From assembly GCF_020463795.1 (NCBI RefSeq), contig NZ_CP080025.1, positions 3,035,501 to 3,099,500 of the forward strand: a stretch of 64,000 nucleotides of DNA, given 5' to 3'. Of the stretch, positions 54,470 through 63,530 are shown in pieces (the stretch's first letter is position 1; every line of letters begins with the position of its first letter). This DNA comes from Echinicola marina. Lineage in GTDB: Bacteria; Bacteroidota; Bacteroidia; Cytophagales; Cyclobacteriaceae. The notes under the pieces are model-generated. The model was not told where the DNA came from and made no database searches. It saw only the letters and a list, made by a program, of their open reading frames with translations. Both the position numbers and the translations under genes were made by a program.

Positions 54470-57400
54470 ATGCATAAACTGGTCCAGCAAATTGTTGCTT
54501 TTTCCCTTAGAAATACCGTACTGGTCTTCTTTGCCATTCTACTGTTGGTAGTAGCAGGAATCGTTTCCTATACCAAAACCCCGATAGAGGCTTTTCCAGA
54601 TGTGACTAATACGCGGGCACGGATCATTACCCAGTGGCCAGGAAGGAGTGCTGAAGAGGTCGAGAAGTTTATCACCCTGCCCATTTCAAAGGTGATGAAT
54701 ACGGTGCCAAAGAAGACTTCGGTAAGGTCCATTTCTTTATTTGGACTTTCCGTGGTCACCATCGGTTTTGATCAATCCGATGACTTTTACGCCCAACAGT
54801 ATGTGGCCAATAAGCTACAGTCCGTAAATCTTCCGGATGGGGCGGATGCTGAAATAGAGCCGCCATCTGGAGCTACAGGAGAGATATACCGATATGTTTT
54901 GCGCAGCAATCGACCTATCAAAGAAATCACCGCATTGCATGATTGGGTGGTGGAAAGGGAATTGCTAGCGGTTCCGGGAATAGCCGACATTGTGAGTTTT
55001 GGAGGAGAGGAGAAAATCTATGAAATCAAGATTAATCCTACCGAACTGGCGAATTACGACCTTTCTCCGCTCGATGTATTCGAAGCTGTGGGCAATAGTA
55101 ATGTGAACGTAGGTGGGGATGTGGTCGAGCGTGGCGATCAGGCTTATGTGGTTCGGGGGATAGGATTATTGGATCATATTGATGATATCGGCAATATCAT
55201 CGTCGAAGAAAACCAAGGAACTCCAGTGCTCGTCAAACATGTGGCTTCCGTAGAGGTCTCCGCCAAGCCCCGATTAGGGCAAGTGGGGCTTCAGGACGAA
55301 GACGATCTGGTCCAAGGGATCGTGATCATGCTCAGGGGAGAAAACCCCAATGAAGTGATTGGACGCCTGAAGGAAAAAATCACTGAACTCAACTCCAGGA
55401 TACTTCCTAAAGATGTGAAAATTGAACCGTTTGTGGACCGGACAGAACTGGTGGACATCACGGTAAATACCGTGACCAAAAACTTGGTAGAAGGGATCAT
55501 CCTGGTGTCCATTGTAGTCTTCATATTCCTGTACAATTGGCGGATGACCGTAATCGTGGCTAGTGTTATTCCCTTGGCATTCCTCTTTGCGATCATCATG
55601 CTGAAAATCTTAGGAATGCCGGCCAATTTAATATCCATGGGCTCCCTAGACTTTGGTCTGCTGCTGGAAGGGACATTGGTGATTTCCGAAACAGTCTTCG
55701 TCAGCCTGGAGCGGAAAGCACACCACTTGGGCATGGAGCGGTTTAATAAGATTTCGAAATCCGGAATTATCAAAAGAAGTGCTGGCAGCGTAGCCTCCTA
55801 CATCTTTTTTGCCCTGATCATTTTGATCGTGGCCTTGATGCCCATATTCTCATTTCAGAAGGTGGAAGGCAAGATGTTTACCCCTTTGGCCTATACCTTG
55901 GGCTTTGCACTGCTAGGTTCCCTTATCCTTAGCCTTACTTATGTGCCGGACATGTGCAAGGTCATGCTGACCAAGGACATTGTGGAGAAGGACAACCGGA
56001 TTACCAGGGGGAGCAGGGAAGGATTGTACCGATTGTACTTATGGAGTGCCAAAAACAAACAGGCGACCATCGCGGTATTTGGAGTGCTGCTGATAGCCAG
56101 TATCGTAGGCTTTTCCAGGCATGGATCCGAATTCCTGCCGAAACTGAATGAAGGAGCGATCTATGCTAGGGCCACGCTTCCCAACAGCGTAAGCCTTACC
56201 GAATCTGTCAGGATCACCAAGGAAATGAAGGAAAAGGTGCGGTCCTTTGAGGAGGTGAAGTTTGTGCTCACTCAGACGGGAAGGCCAAATGACGGTACCG
56301 ACCCTACAGGCTTTTTTAACATCGAGTTTCATGTCCAGCTGTATCCTGAGGGAGATTGGGAACGGGACATCTCCAAAGATGAACTGATTGGGGAAATAAG
56401 AAAAGAGTTGTCTATTTATCCTGGGGTTGTGCTCGGCTTTAGTCAACCCATTCAGGATAACGTGGAGGAATATGTCGCTGGGGTGAAAAGCTCTTTGGTC
56501 GTCAAAATATTCGGACATGACCTTTTCGAACTGGAAGAATATGCTGACCAAGTGGCCAAGGCTTTGGAAGGAGTAGAGGGCATTGAAGACCTGAATGTGT
56601 ACAAGAATATTGGACTGCCAGAGCTTCGTATCCAACTGCACGACCATAAAATGGCGAGGTATGGCGTAAATGTGGCTGATGCCCAGGCAGTGGTGTCCAT
56701 GGCCATCGGTGGACAAGCGGCAACCAATTTTTACGAGGGTGAAAGGATCTTTGATGTCCGTGTCAGGTATGAAGAAAATTACCGGGACAATGAGGACAGG
56801 ATAAGGGAAATCCTTATACCGGCGATGGATGGAGGCAAGGTTCCCCTCAAGGAAATTGCCACGGTGGATTTCCATACGGGACCGGCTTTTATCTATCGGG
56901 AGGATAACAGCAGGTATATTGGAATCGGATTCAGTATCGAAGGGCGGGACCTTGGTAGCACCATTCAAGAAGCCAAGCAACGCGTAGCGCAAAAAGTTGA
57001 TTTCCCTGCGCACCTTACCACGGTATGGGCGGGAGAATTCGAAAGCAAGGAGCGTGCTACCCGGCAATTGGCCTTGATCGTACCCGTTTCGATTCTCTTG
57101 ATCATGTTTTTGCTATACATGAATTTTCAAGGGAATATCAAGGATACCTTGGTGTCTTTCTTGACCATTCCATTTGCATTTATTGGGGGTTATTTATCCC
57201 TATGGTTGACGGGAACTACCTTTGGGATTTCGGCTGGAATCGGGTTTATCATCTTATTCGGAGTGGCCACCATTGATGGAATTGTCCTCATTGGTAACAT
57301 CAAGCAGCAACTTATGGATCGTGTTCCACTGAAAGAGGCCATCGCCAGTGGGGTTTATTCCAGGATTAGGCCGATTTTGATGATCGCATTGATGGGGGCA

Positions 57401-57565
57401 ATGGGCCTGTTGCCTGCAGCACTGTCCACAGGGATGGGGTCGGAAGTCCAAAAACCATTGGCCATCATGATCGTGGGAGGGCTGATCGTATGCATGTTAC
57501 TTTCGCTGACCGTTCTTCCACAGGTATATTACATGGCCTATAAGAATGATAAGCAATATAATTAA
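54470..57565 (+). CDS. Heavy-metal RND efflux pump (CzcA/CusA family)
   Basis: 1031 residues, normal for HME-RND. Twelve membrane helices and two large periplasmic loops. N terminus with TPIEAFPDVTN and WPGRSAEEVEKFITLPI. In TM4 the proton-relay motif reads LDFGLLLEGTLVISE: Asp394, Glu400, Glu407. CzcA of Cupriavidus has Asp, Asp, Glu at these spacings, so the middle Asp is replaced by Glu. Exports divalent (Zn, Co, Cd, Ni) or monovalent (Cu, Ag) ions; the ion cannot be assigned from sequence alone. Inner-membrane part of the pump with the two upstream genes. Confidence 0.95.
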   Translation: MHKLVQQIVAFSLRNTVLVFFAILLLVVAGIVSYTKTPIEAFPDVTNTRARIITQWPGRSAEEVEKFITLPISKVMNTVPKKTSVRSISLFGLSVVTIGFDQSDDFYAQQYVANKLQSVNLPDGADAEIEPPSGATGEIYRYVLRSNRPIKEITALHDWVVERELLAVPGIADIVSFGGEEKIYEIKINPTELANYDLSPLDVFEAVGNSNVNVGGDVVERGDQAYVVRGIGLLDHIDDIGNIIVEENQGTPVLVKHVASVEVSAKPRLGQVGLQDEDDLVQGIVIMLRGENPNEVIGRLKEKITELNSRILPKDVKIEPFVDRTELVDITVNTVTKNLVEGIILVSIVVFIFLYNWRMTVIVASVIPLAFLFAIIMLKILGMPANLISMGSLDFGLLLEGTLVISETVFVSLERKAHHLGMERFNKISKSGIIKRSAGSVASYIFFALIILIVALMPIFSFQKVEGKMFTPLAYTLGFALLGSLILSLTYVPDMCKVMLTKDIVEKDNRITRGSREGLYRLYLWSAKNKQATIAVFGVLLIASIVGFSRHGSEFLPKLNEGAIYARATLPNSVSLTESVRITKEMKEKVRSFEEVKFVLTQTGRPNDGTDPTGFFNIEFHVQLYPEGDWERDISKDELIGEIRKELSIYPGVVLGFSQPIQDNVEEYVAGVKSSLVVKIFGHDLFELEEYADQVAKALEGVEGIEDLNVYKNIGLPELRIQLHDHKMARYGVNVADAQAVVSMAIGGQAATNFYEGERIFDVRVRYEENYRDNEDRIREILIPAMDGGKVPLKEIATVDFHTGPAFIYREDNSRYIGIGFSIEGRDLGSTIQEAKQRVAQKVDFPAHLTTVWAGEFESKERATRQLALIVPVSILLIMFLLYMNFQGNIKDTLVSFLTIPFAFIGGYLSLWLTGTTFGISAGIGFIILFGVATIDGIVLIGNIKQQLMDRVPLKEAIASGVYSRIRPILMIALMGAMGLLPAALSTGMGSEVQKPLAIMIVGGLIVCMLLSLTVLPQVYYMAYKNDKQYN

Positions 57566-57585
57566 CAAATAATTAAGTGATATCG

Positions 57586-58593
57586 ATGACAAATATGCTC
57601 AGTAGGTTGCAAAAAGTAGGGTTAAACGGTTTCTTTTTGACACTCTTGATCATGATCCTCATAGCTTATCTCATTCCTGGTTTAGGTGCCGATCACAGTC
57701 CGGTTCCATGGACCAAAATGATTGCGATAGGCAATGCCCTGATCTTCTTTTTCTATGGGGTAAAGCTGGATCCAAAGCAGTTGAAGGCAGCTATTGGCAA
57801 CTGGAAGCTGCATCTTGTCATCCAATTGACCACCTTTCTGGTTTTTCCGCTACTTGTTTGGTTTGTGTTTATTTTAGTGGGGAAGCCAGCTGGAGCGATA
57901 TGGTTGGGAGTAATGTACCTTGCTGCACTTCCTTCCACTGTATCCTCCTCGGTGGTTATGGTCAATATTGCCCGTGGAAATGTCCCTGCTGCCATATTTA
58001 ATGCGAGCATATCCAGTTTAGTGGGAATCTTAATTACACCTTTATGGATGGAGCTTTTTATGGACCATGATGGGAGTGGCCAAGCATTTGATTTTATACC
58101 TACCATTACAAAACTAGGTATACAAATTCTGATGCCCTTTTTTCTAGGATTGTTAATGCATGGCCAATTGAAGACATGGGCAAAAGCGTATGGAGGGTAT
58201 TTGAAACGATTTGATCAAGGAGTGATCCTGACCATTGTATTTACTTCTTTTTCTAATGCTTTCTTTGACAATATGTTTGAAGGGATGCCAGCTGCTATAC
58301 TAGTCGTTCTTGGCATAGGAATGGCTGTATTGTTTTTATTGGTTATATCGGTCATGGGAGGTATTGCCCGTCAAATGAAATTACCTTTTGAAGATCGGGT
58401 GACGTTGATGTTCTGCGGATCAAAAAAATCATTGGTCCATGGGGCCATTATGGGAAGTGTCCTGTTTCCAGATCCAGCAGTTTTGGGCATCGTCCTGTTA
58501 CCTCTGATGTTATACCATGCGCTGCAATTGCTTATGGGGAGTGCATTGGCTGGGTATTTTAGTAAGCGAGAGGAATATTTAGAAGAGAAATAA
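57586..58593 (+). CDS. Bile acid:sodium symporter-like (BASS/SBF-like) transporter
   Basis: 335 residues from ATG 57586 (an in-frame GTG lies at 57577). About ten membrane segments. FFYGVKLDPKQLKAAIGNWKLH, AALPSTVSSSVVMVNIARGNVPAAIFN and MFCGSKKSLVHGAIMGSVLF are typical of the YfeH-like SBF family. The first start is 12-20 bases after the RND stop, so it belongs to the efflux operon. Substrate unknown; BASS members carry bile acids, organic anions or arsenite (ACR3), but it is not an ACR3. Codon use returns to AT-rich here. Confidence 0.87.
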   Translation: MTNMLSRLQKVGLNGFFLTLLIMILIAYLIPGLGADHSPVPWTKMIAIGNALIFFFYGVKLDPKQLKAAIGNWKLHLVIQLTTFLVFPLLVWFVFILVGKPAGAIWLGVMYLAALPSTVSSSVVMVNIARGNVPAAIFNASISSLVGILITPLWMELFMDHDGSGQAFDFIPTITKLGIQILMPFFLGLLMHGQLKTWAKAYGGYLKRFDQGVILTIVFTSFSNAFFDNMFEGMPAAILVVLGIGMAVLFLLVISVMGGIARQMKLPFEDRVTLMFCGSKKSLVHGAIMGSVLFPDPAVLGIVLLPLMLYHALQLLMGSALAGYFSKREEYLEEK

Positions 58594-58633
58594 ATGGGGA
58601 TCTATTAAAACCCCACAATTTAAGTTTTTAAAA

Positions 58634-58664
58634 AAAGCGTACAGGAAAGTCCCTTGTGCGCTTT
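58634..58664 (+). terminator. Terminator of the efflux operon
   Basis: AAAGCGTACAGG/CTTGTGCGCTTT stem (with G-T wobbles) and loop AAAGTCC. A smaller TGGGG/CCCCA hairpin lies at about 58595-58613. No further feature is visible in 58665-59084. Confidence 0.65.
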
Positions 58665-59084
58665 TGATATTTAAAAGGCAAGGATAATTTTATCTATTGG
58701 GAGAAGTTATATCAGGGTGTTTTCCTTATTGGCAAACTCAATTATAAGGATATCTTTGGTCGTAATAAGGCGAAAAATAAAAAAAGCCGGTAATTTTTTT
58801 AAAATAAATTAATTGTATCGATGGAATTTCTGAATTTCAAGTCTCTATGATATAAAGAGCTTATTCCATGTCAATGAAAGCTCATGGTTTATGTCCAAAA
58901 CCAGATGCCCAACTTTTTACAGGTCTTTTAGATCATCATTGGTTTTACTCAGGTAGTAAAGGTGTTTGTCGCAGTGTAAGAGTATTTTACATTGTTTAAA
59001 TGTAAAAAGAACACCTAATTTATATATATTGTCCCGAAAAGGTTAACCATGTTTTATTGTACTCAATTAACAACCCAAAGAACC

Positions 59085-60413
59085 ATGAAATATATTTTTA
59101 AGATTTCAATATTATTGGTCTTGTGCATATCCAATAGTATTTGTTCAAGTGCACAAAAAACAAGCCTTCCCGAGTATTTTAACCCATCTCCTGATTTGTC
59201 TACAATGGGAATAGATGAAGAGGAGGTAACAAAGATTGATAGCTTGTTAATGGCTTTTGTAGCGCATAAAAAGTTGAACTGTGTGTCAGCATTTATAGCA
59301 AATGGAGGAGATGTGGTTTACAAAAAGGCCTTTGGAATGAAGGATGTTGAAAATCAAGTTCCAGCTACTATTGATGATTACTATGTATTGTTTTCTCAGA
59401 CCAAGGCCATTACCACAGTAGCTTTTATGAGCCTTGTGGAAAAAGGCTTGGTCAAGGTAGATGACCCTGTGTCCAAGTATTTTCCTGAAATTCCCAATGA
59501 AGTGGTCACCAAAGTGCATGAAGATGGTACCTATGAAACCAGGCCAGTAAAGCACCCGATGACCTTTGCCCACCTGATGTCTCATTCATCAGGTTTAAAT
59601 GCGGGATTGGTAGGACAAATTCGCAAAAATGAAGGTAAAAAAGGAGGTACGCCTCCCGGATTTGGAGGAAGGAGTATCGACCGTATTCCAAATGGACAGC
59701 ACAGCTTTGGTGGAAACTATCAATCTAAATACCTCGAGGATGAAATGCTTGCCCTGGTTGAATACCCACTGGGTTTTGACCCTGGAACGGAATGGAACTA
59801 TCATGTTAGCAGCAATATGTTAGGGTATATGGTGGAGCGTATTTCTGGAAAGCCATTAAGGGAGTATGTGAAAGAGACCATATTGGACCCATTGGGAATG
59901 GATGAAACCGATTGGTATTACCCTCCCAGTAGCTTGTCACGGTTTGTCAAACCTTATAGCGCAGTGGATGGTAAGTTAGAACCTGGTTTAACGATGTACG
60001 CTGAAGGAGCGGTGAGTAAACAACAAACTTATTGTGAGGGTGCTATAGGACTGAACGGGCCCATTGAAGATTATGCCAAGTTCTGTCAAATGTTGTTGAA
60101 CAAGGGTGAATTTAACGGTAAAAGAATCTTAAAGCCGGAAACTATAGAATTGATGACGACGAAAAATCAGCTTCCATCTGATAATTCAGGAGGCAAGGGA
60201 TTTCAGTTTGGTTTGGGCTTCGAACTCCATAATGATATGAAAAAACCGGTTCCAGCAGTTTCCAATACCGCTTTTGCATGGGGAGGGATGCTGGGCACTG
60301 CTTACATCATAGATCCTGAAAATGACTTGGTAGCGCTATTTTATATGAATATGTACAAAGCAGAGCCATTGTATCCATTGTTTTTGGAAAAGGCTTATGC
60401 ACTTATTGACTAA
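59085..60413 (+). CDS. Secreted serine hydrolase, beta-lactamase class C fold
   Basis: 442 residues from ATG 59085, which gives a clean signal peptide (ending CSSAQ); an upstream in-frame ATG at 59049 adds 12 residues. SxxK nucleophile motif FSQTKAITT, the second motif WNYHVSSNMLGYMVERISG (Tyr), and the third AFAWGGMLGTAY. Such proteins are esterases, D-amino-peptidases or transesterases rather than true lactamases. Its position before a GH53 gene suggests an esterase removing acyl groups from a polysaccharide, which is inference. Confidence 0.88.
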   Translation: MKYIFKISILLVLCISNSICSSAQKTSLPEYFNPSPDLSTMGIDEEEVTKIDSLLMAFVAHKKLNCVSAFIANGGDVVYKKAFGMKDVENQVPATIDDYYVLFSQTKAITTVAFMSLVEKGLVKVDDPVSKYFPEIPNEVVTKVHEDGTYETRPVKHPMTFAHLMSHSSGLNAGLVGQIRKNEGKKGGTPPGFGGRSIDRIPNGQHSFGGNYQSKYLEDEMLALVEYPLGFDPGTEWNYHVSSNMLGYMVERISGKPLREYVKETILDPLGMDETDWYYPPSSLSRFVKPYSAVDGKLEPGLTMYAEGAVSKQQTYCEGAIGLNGPIEDYAKFCQMLLNKGEFNGKRILKPETIELMTTKNQLPSDNSGGKGFQFGLGFELHNDMKKPVPAVSNTAFAWGGMLGTAYIIDPENDLVALFYMNMYKAEPLYPLFLEKAYALID

Positions 60414-60461
60414 GTAATTTGGTAAGGATTTAAAGGATAAAACCAGTACAAATTAGATGAC

Positions 60462-61406
60462 ATGAACATGATAAAAAGATTAGAAGAGTTTCGACATAAT
60501 TCAGGAAAAGGGAAATTTATCAGTTATATCCTACTGGCTGTTATTTTAGGCGGTTTACAGCTGTTTCGTCCAGCTATGGGACAGGAAGTGAAATCCAGGA
60601 TCGTGGAAGATGGAGGCACAGGTCCATATCCTGCCATAATGGAAATGGATGCTTCGCTTCCCACACATACTATTTTCAGACCCCAAGAAATGGCTCTTTT
60701 TGGTGAAGAGGAAAAACTACCCATCATCGCCTGGGGCAATGGGGCCTGTGCCAATTCCCCATGGGAGCATGTGAATTTTTTGAGTGAAGTAGCTTCGCAC
60801 GGTTTTTTGGTGATTGCCATTGGGCCAATGCCTGCTGAAGGGGAGAAAAAGAAAGGTAAATCGTATTCTTCCCAGTTGATTGATGCCATTGACTGGGCCA
60901 TTACTAGCAATGAAGATGAGGACAGTCCGTATTATGGAAAAGTGGATACCTCCCATATTTCGGTGAGTGGGATGTCTTGTGGAGGTTTACAGACCTTAGA
61001 GGCTGCGGCCGACCCAAGGGTGACTACTGCTGTGGTGTGTAATAGCGGTATATTGCCCCATCCAGGTGCTGGAATGCTAGGAATGCCACAGATCAAAAAG
61101 GAACAATTAGAAAAACTACATTCCCCCACACTCTATTTGCTGGGCGGGGAACGCGATATCGCCTATCATAATGGAATGGATGATTTTGAGCGGATTGATC
61201 ATGTACCTGTTTTCGTAGGGAATATGGATGTGGGGCATGCCGGAACTTATGCCCAGCCCCATGGAGGTGAATTTGCTAGGGTAGCTACTGCATGGTACCT
61301 ATGGCAACTAAAGGGAGATCAGGAGGCAGCAGCACTATTTCAGGGCAAGCCAAGCAGTCTTTCCCAATCCCCCTTATGGAAGGTACAAAAGAAGAAAATT
61401 CCATGA
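60462..61406 (+). CDS. Secreted alpha/beta hydrolase (PET-hydrolase/chlorophyllase-like)
   Basis: 314 residues, hydrophobic N-terminal segment (about 19-38) ending MGQE as signal or anchor. Nucleophile elbow GMSCGG (GxSxG), oxyanion region IIAWGNGACAN, and His in DVGHAGTYAQPHGG. It is a paralogue of the truncated gene at 63531: both start with DGG.GPYPAI and share NG.C.NS, EVASHG and SCGG. Likely an esterase for acetyl, feruloyl or similar groups on plant or algal galactan; not proven. Confidence 0.85.
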   Translation: MNMIKRLEEFRHNSGKGKFISYILLAVILGGLQLFRPAMGQEVKSRIVEDGGTGPYPAIMEMDASLPTHTIFRPQEMALFGEEEKLPIIAWGNGACANSPWEHVNFLSEVASHGFLVIAIGPMPAEGEKKKGKSYSSQLIDAIDWAITSNEDEDSPYYGKVDTSHISVSGMSCGGLQTLEAAADPRVTTAVVCNSGILPHPGAGMLGMPQIKKEQLEKLHSPTLYLLGGERDIAYHNGMDDFERIDHVPVFVGNMDVGHAGTYAQPHGGEFARVATAWYLWQLKGDQEAAALFQGKPSSLSQSPLWKVQKKKIP

Positions 61407-61537
61407 GATAGGAGAGATGAATACGGATAGAACGATTTAATAATTTAACAACGAGTGTCCGGGAAACAGTATGGCATGGTAGCCAATAGTTGACCGTAGA
61501 TTGAATAACCCATAACAATACAAATAACTCATCTATT

Positions 61538-63520
61538 ATGAATCGAAATAACGTAACAATTCTTAATTTATTTATACCAATGGTTTTGGCAGTATTCTGC
61601 TTTAGCTGTCAAAAGGAAATAGATTACCGCATCGGAGCAGATATTTCATTTTTGCCCCAAATGGAAGCAAGGGGAGCGACATACCTGAATGAAAATGGTG
61701 AGCAAGAAGATCCCATTGAGCTATTGTCAGATCACCATTTCAATACTGTTCGCCTGCGGCTTTTTGTGGATCCGACTGCTGAAAAAGGCTATTCCAAGGA
61801 AGGTTTTTGCGGTCTCGACCGTACCCTTGAAATGGCCAAACGCATCAAAAAGGCGGGAATGGAATTTGTACTGGATTTTCATTATAGTGACTATTGGGCA
61901 GATCCTGATAAACAATTTAAACCATCAGCATGGGAGGGGGCTACTGGAAAGCCCCTTCAAGATAGCTTATATCAATATACCCATAAGGTATTAACCACTT
62001 TTAAGGAAGCGGGAGTAGCTCCTGATGTCATTCAGATAGGAAATGAAATCAATCACGGTATGGTGTGGCCAGAGGGAAAAGTAATGGACAATGCCACCGA
62101 TCAAGATTGGGAATCGTTGATGGGGCTTTATACATCGGGACAAAAAGCTGTCCGCGAGGTCCTTCCCAATGCCAAGATAATGGTCCATTTGGCACTGGGT
62201 GGCCAAAATAAATTGTGCCATGAATTCTTAGATAAGATGAAGGACCATGGTGCCGTTTATGATATTATTGGCCTTTCTTATTATGAGCAGTGGCACGGTA
62301 CCTATAACGATCTAAAAACCAATTTATATGACTTGGCCAATACCTATAAAAAGCCGATTGCTGTTTGTGAATATGGTACCAACTTGGATAATGTAAAACG
62401 CATCAATGATATCGTTCGCTCGATTCCTAATGGTCTGGGGTATGGAACCATGGCATGGGAACCTCTTCGTGCCCTTTTCGACCAAGAAGGCAAACCTGCA
62501 GGAGAGCTATTCGCGGTCTATGACAATATATACTATCAATATGCTGATCCTGAGAAAAGTCCTGTAGTAGAACAGCCACAGGCTAGAACTGTAAAAGCAC
62601 AAAGGCCCGTAATTGGCGCAGATATTTCCTTTGTGCCGCAAATGGAGTCGCGTGGAGTAAGTTATTCGGACCAAGGAGAGGAAAAGGATGTCGTAGAGAT
62701 ATTGAAGGACCATCGTTTTAACTGGATCAGGTTACGACTTTTCGTGGATCCTACTTCAGAAAATGGCTATTCCAAAGAAGGCTATTGTGGATTGGAAAAG
62801 ACATTGGAAATGGCCAAAAGGGTCAAGGCATCAGGGATGAAATTTCTGCTTGATTTTCATTATAGTGACACATGGGCAGATCCTGGGAAGCAGTTTATGC
62901 CTGCCTCATGGGAAGACTTAGAAGGTTCGGCATTAGAAAGAAGAATTTACAATTATACCCAAGAGGTCGTGGAGCGATTCATTGATGAAGGCGTAGCTCC
63001 CGAGATGGTGCAAATTGGAAATGAGATTCATAACGGGATGCTATGGCCTATAGGGAAGATAGAAGGGGATCAAGTGGAATCTTTTTGTGTACTTTTGAGG
63101 TGTGCAAGTGCTGCTGTACGTTCAGTAGATCCCAATATTAACATTATGGTGCATATCGCCAAGGCCCACGATTTGAAGAATTCCATCAAATTTTTTGATA
63201 AGATCAGTAGTAGGGATGTGGTTTTTGATATTATCGGTCAATCCTACTATCCCGAATGGCATGGTGAGCTAGATAATATGGAAGCCAACTTGACGGAATT
63301 GGCCAATCGATATGAAAAACCCATCATCGTGGTGGAGTACAAGGAATATAAAAAGGAAGTTAATGAGATCGTGAAAAATCTTCCCAATGGTTTGGGCCTC
63401 GGAACATTTATTTGGGAAGCCACTTCTCCCGGCTGGGGGGATCTGTTTGACAGAAATGGAGCGGCCAATCAGAATATTGAGATCTATCCGGCCTTTTATG
63501 AAAATTATAACACAGACTGA
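61538..63520 (+). CDS. Lipoprotein with two tandem GH53 endo-beta-1,4-galactanase domains
   Basis: 660 residues. Lipobox CFSCQKE near residue 26. Two homologous GH53 domains, about 32-345 and 355-655, both starting GADISF(L/V)PQME(A/S)RG. Domain 1 has acid/base Glu170 in IGNEINHGMVWP and nucleophile Glu278 in AVCEYGTN. Domain 2 has Glu496 in IGNEIHNGMLWP and Glu600 in VVEYKEY. Both keep VRLRLFVDPT / IRLRLFVDPT. GH53 enzymes cut beta-1,4-galactan and type I arabinogalactan. The duplicated domain is unusual; domain 2 has a changed region after the nucleophile, so its activity or specificity may differ. Confidence 0.94.
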   Translation: MNRNNVTILNLFIPMVLAVFCFSCQKEIDYRIGADISFLPQMEARGATYLNENGEQEDPIELLSDHHFNTVRLRLFVDPTAEKGYSKEGFCGLDRTLEMAKRIKKAGMEFVLDFHYSDYWADPDKQFKPSAWEGATGKPLQDSLYQYTHKVLTTFKEAGVAPDVIQIGNEINHGMVWPEGKVMDNATDQDWESLMGLYTSGQKAVREVLPNAKIMVHLALGGQNKLCHEFLDKMKDHGAVYDIIGLSYYEQWHGTYNDLKTNLYDLANTYKKPIAVCEYGTNLDNVKRINDIVRSIPNGLGYGTMAWEPLRALFDQEGKPAGELFAVYDNIYYQYADPEKSPVVEQPQARTVKAQRPVIGADISFVPQMESRGVSYSDQGEEKDVVEILKDHRFNWIRLRLFVDPTSENGYSKEGYCGLEKTLEMAKRVKASGMKFLLDFHYSDTWADPGKQFMPASWEDLEGSALERRIYNYTQEVVERFIDEGVAPEMVQIGNEIHNGMLWPIGKIEGDQVESFCVLLRCASAAVRSVDPNINIMVHIAKAHDLKNSIKFFDKISSRDVVFDIIGQSYYPEWHGELDNMEANLTELANRYEKPIIVVEYKEYKKEVNEIVKNLPNGLGLGTFIWEATSPGWGDLFDRNGAANQNIEIYPAFYENYNTD

Positions 63521-63530
63521 TTAAAGTAAT

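Noticed and set aside
56039-57067. 342-codon minus-strand frame inside the RND pump gene
   Set aside because: Antisense of a well-supported gene; long only because of its higher GC content.
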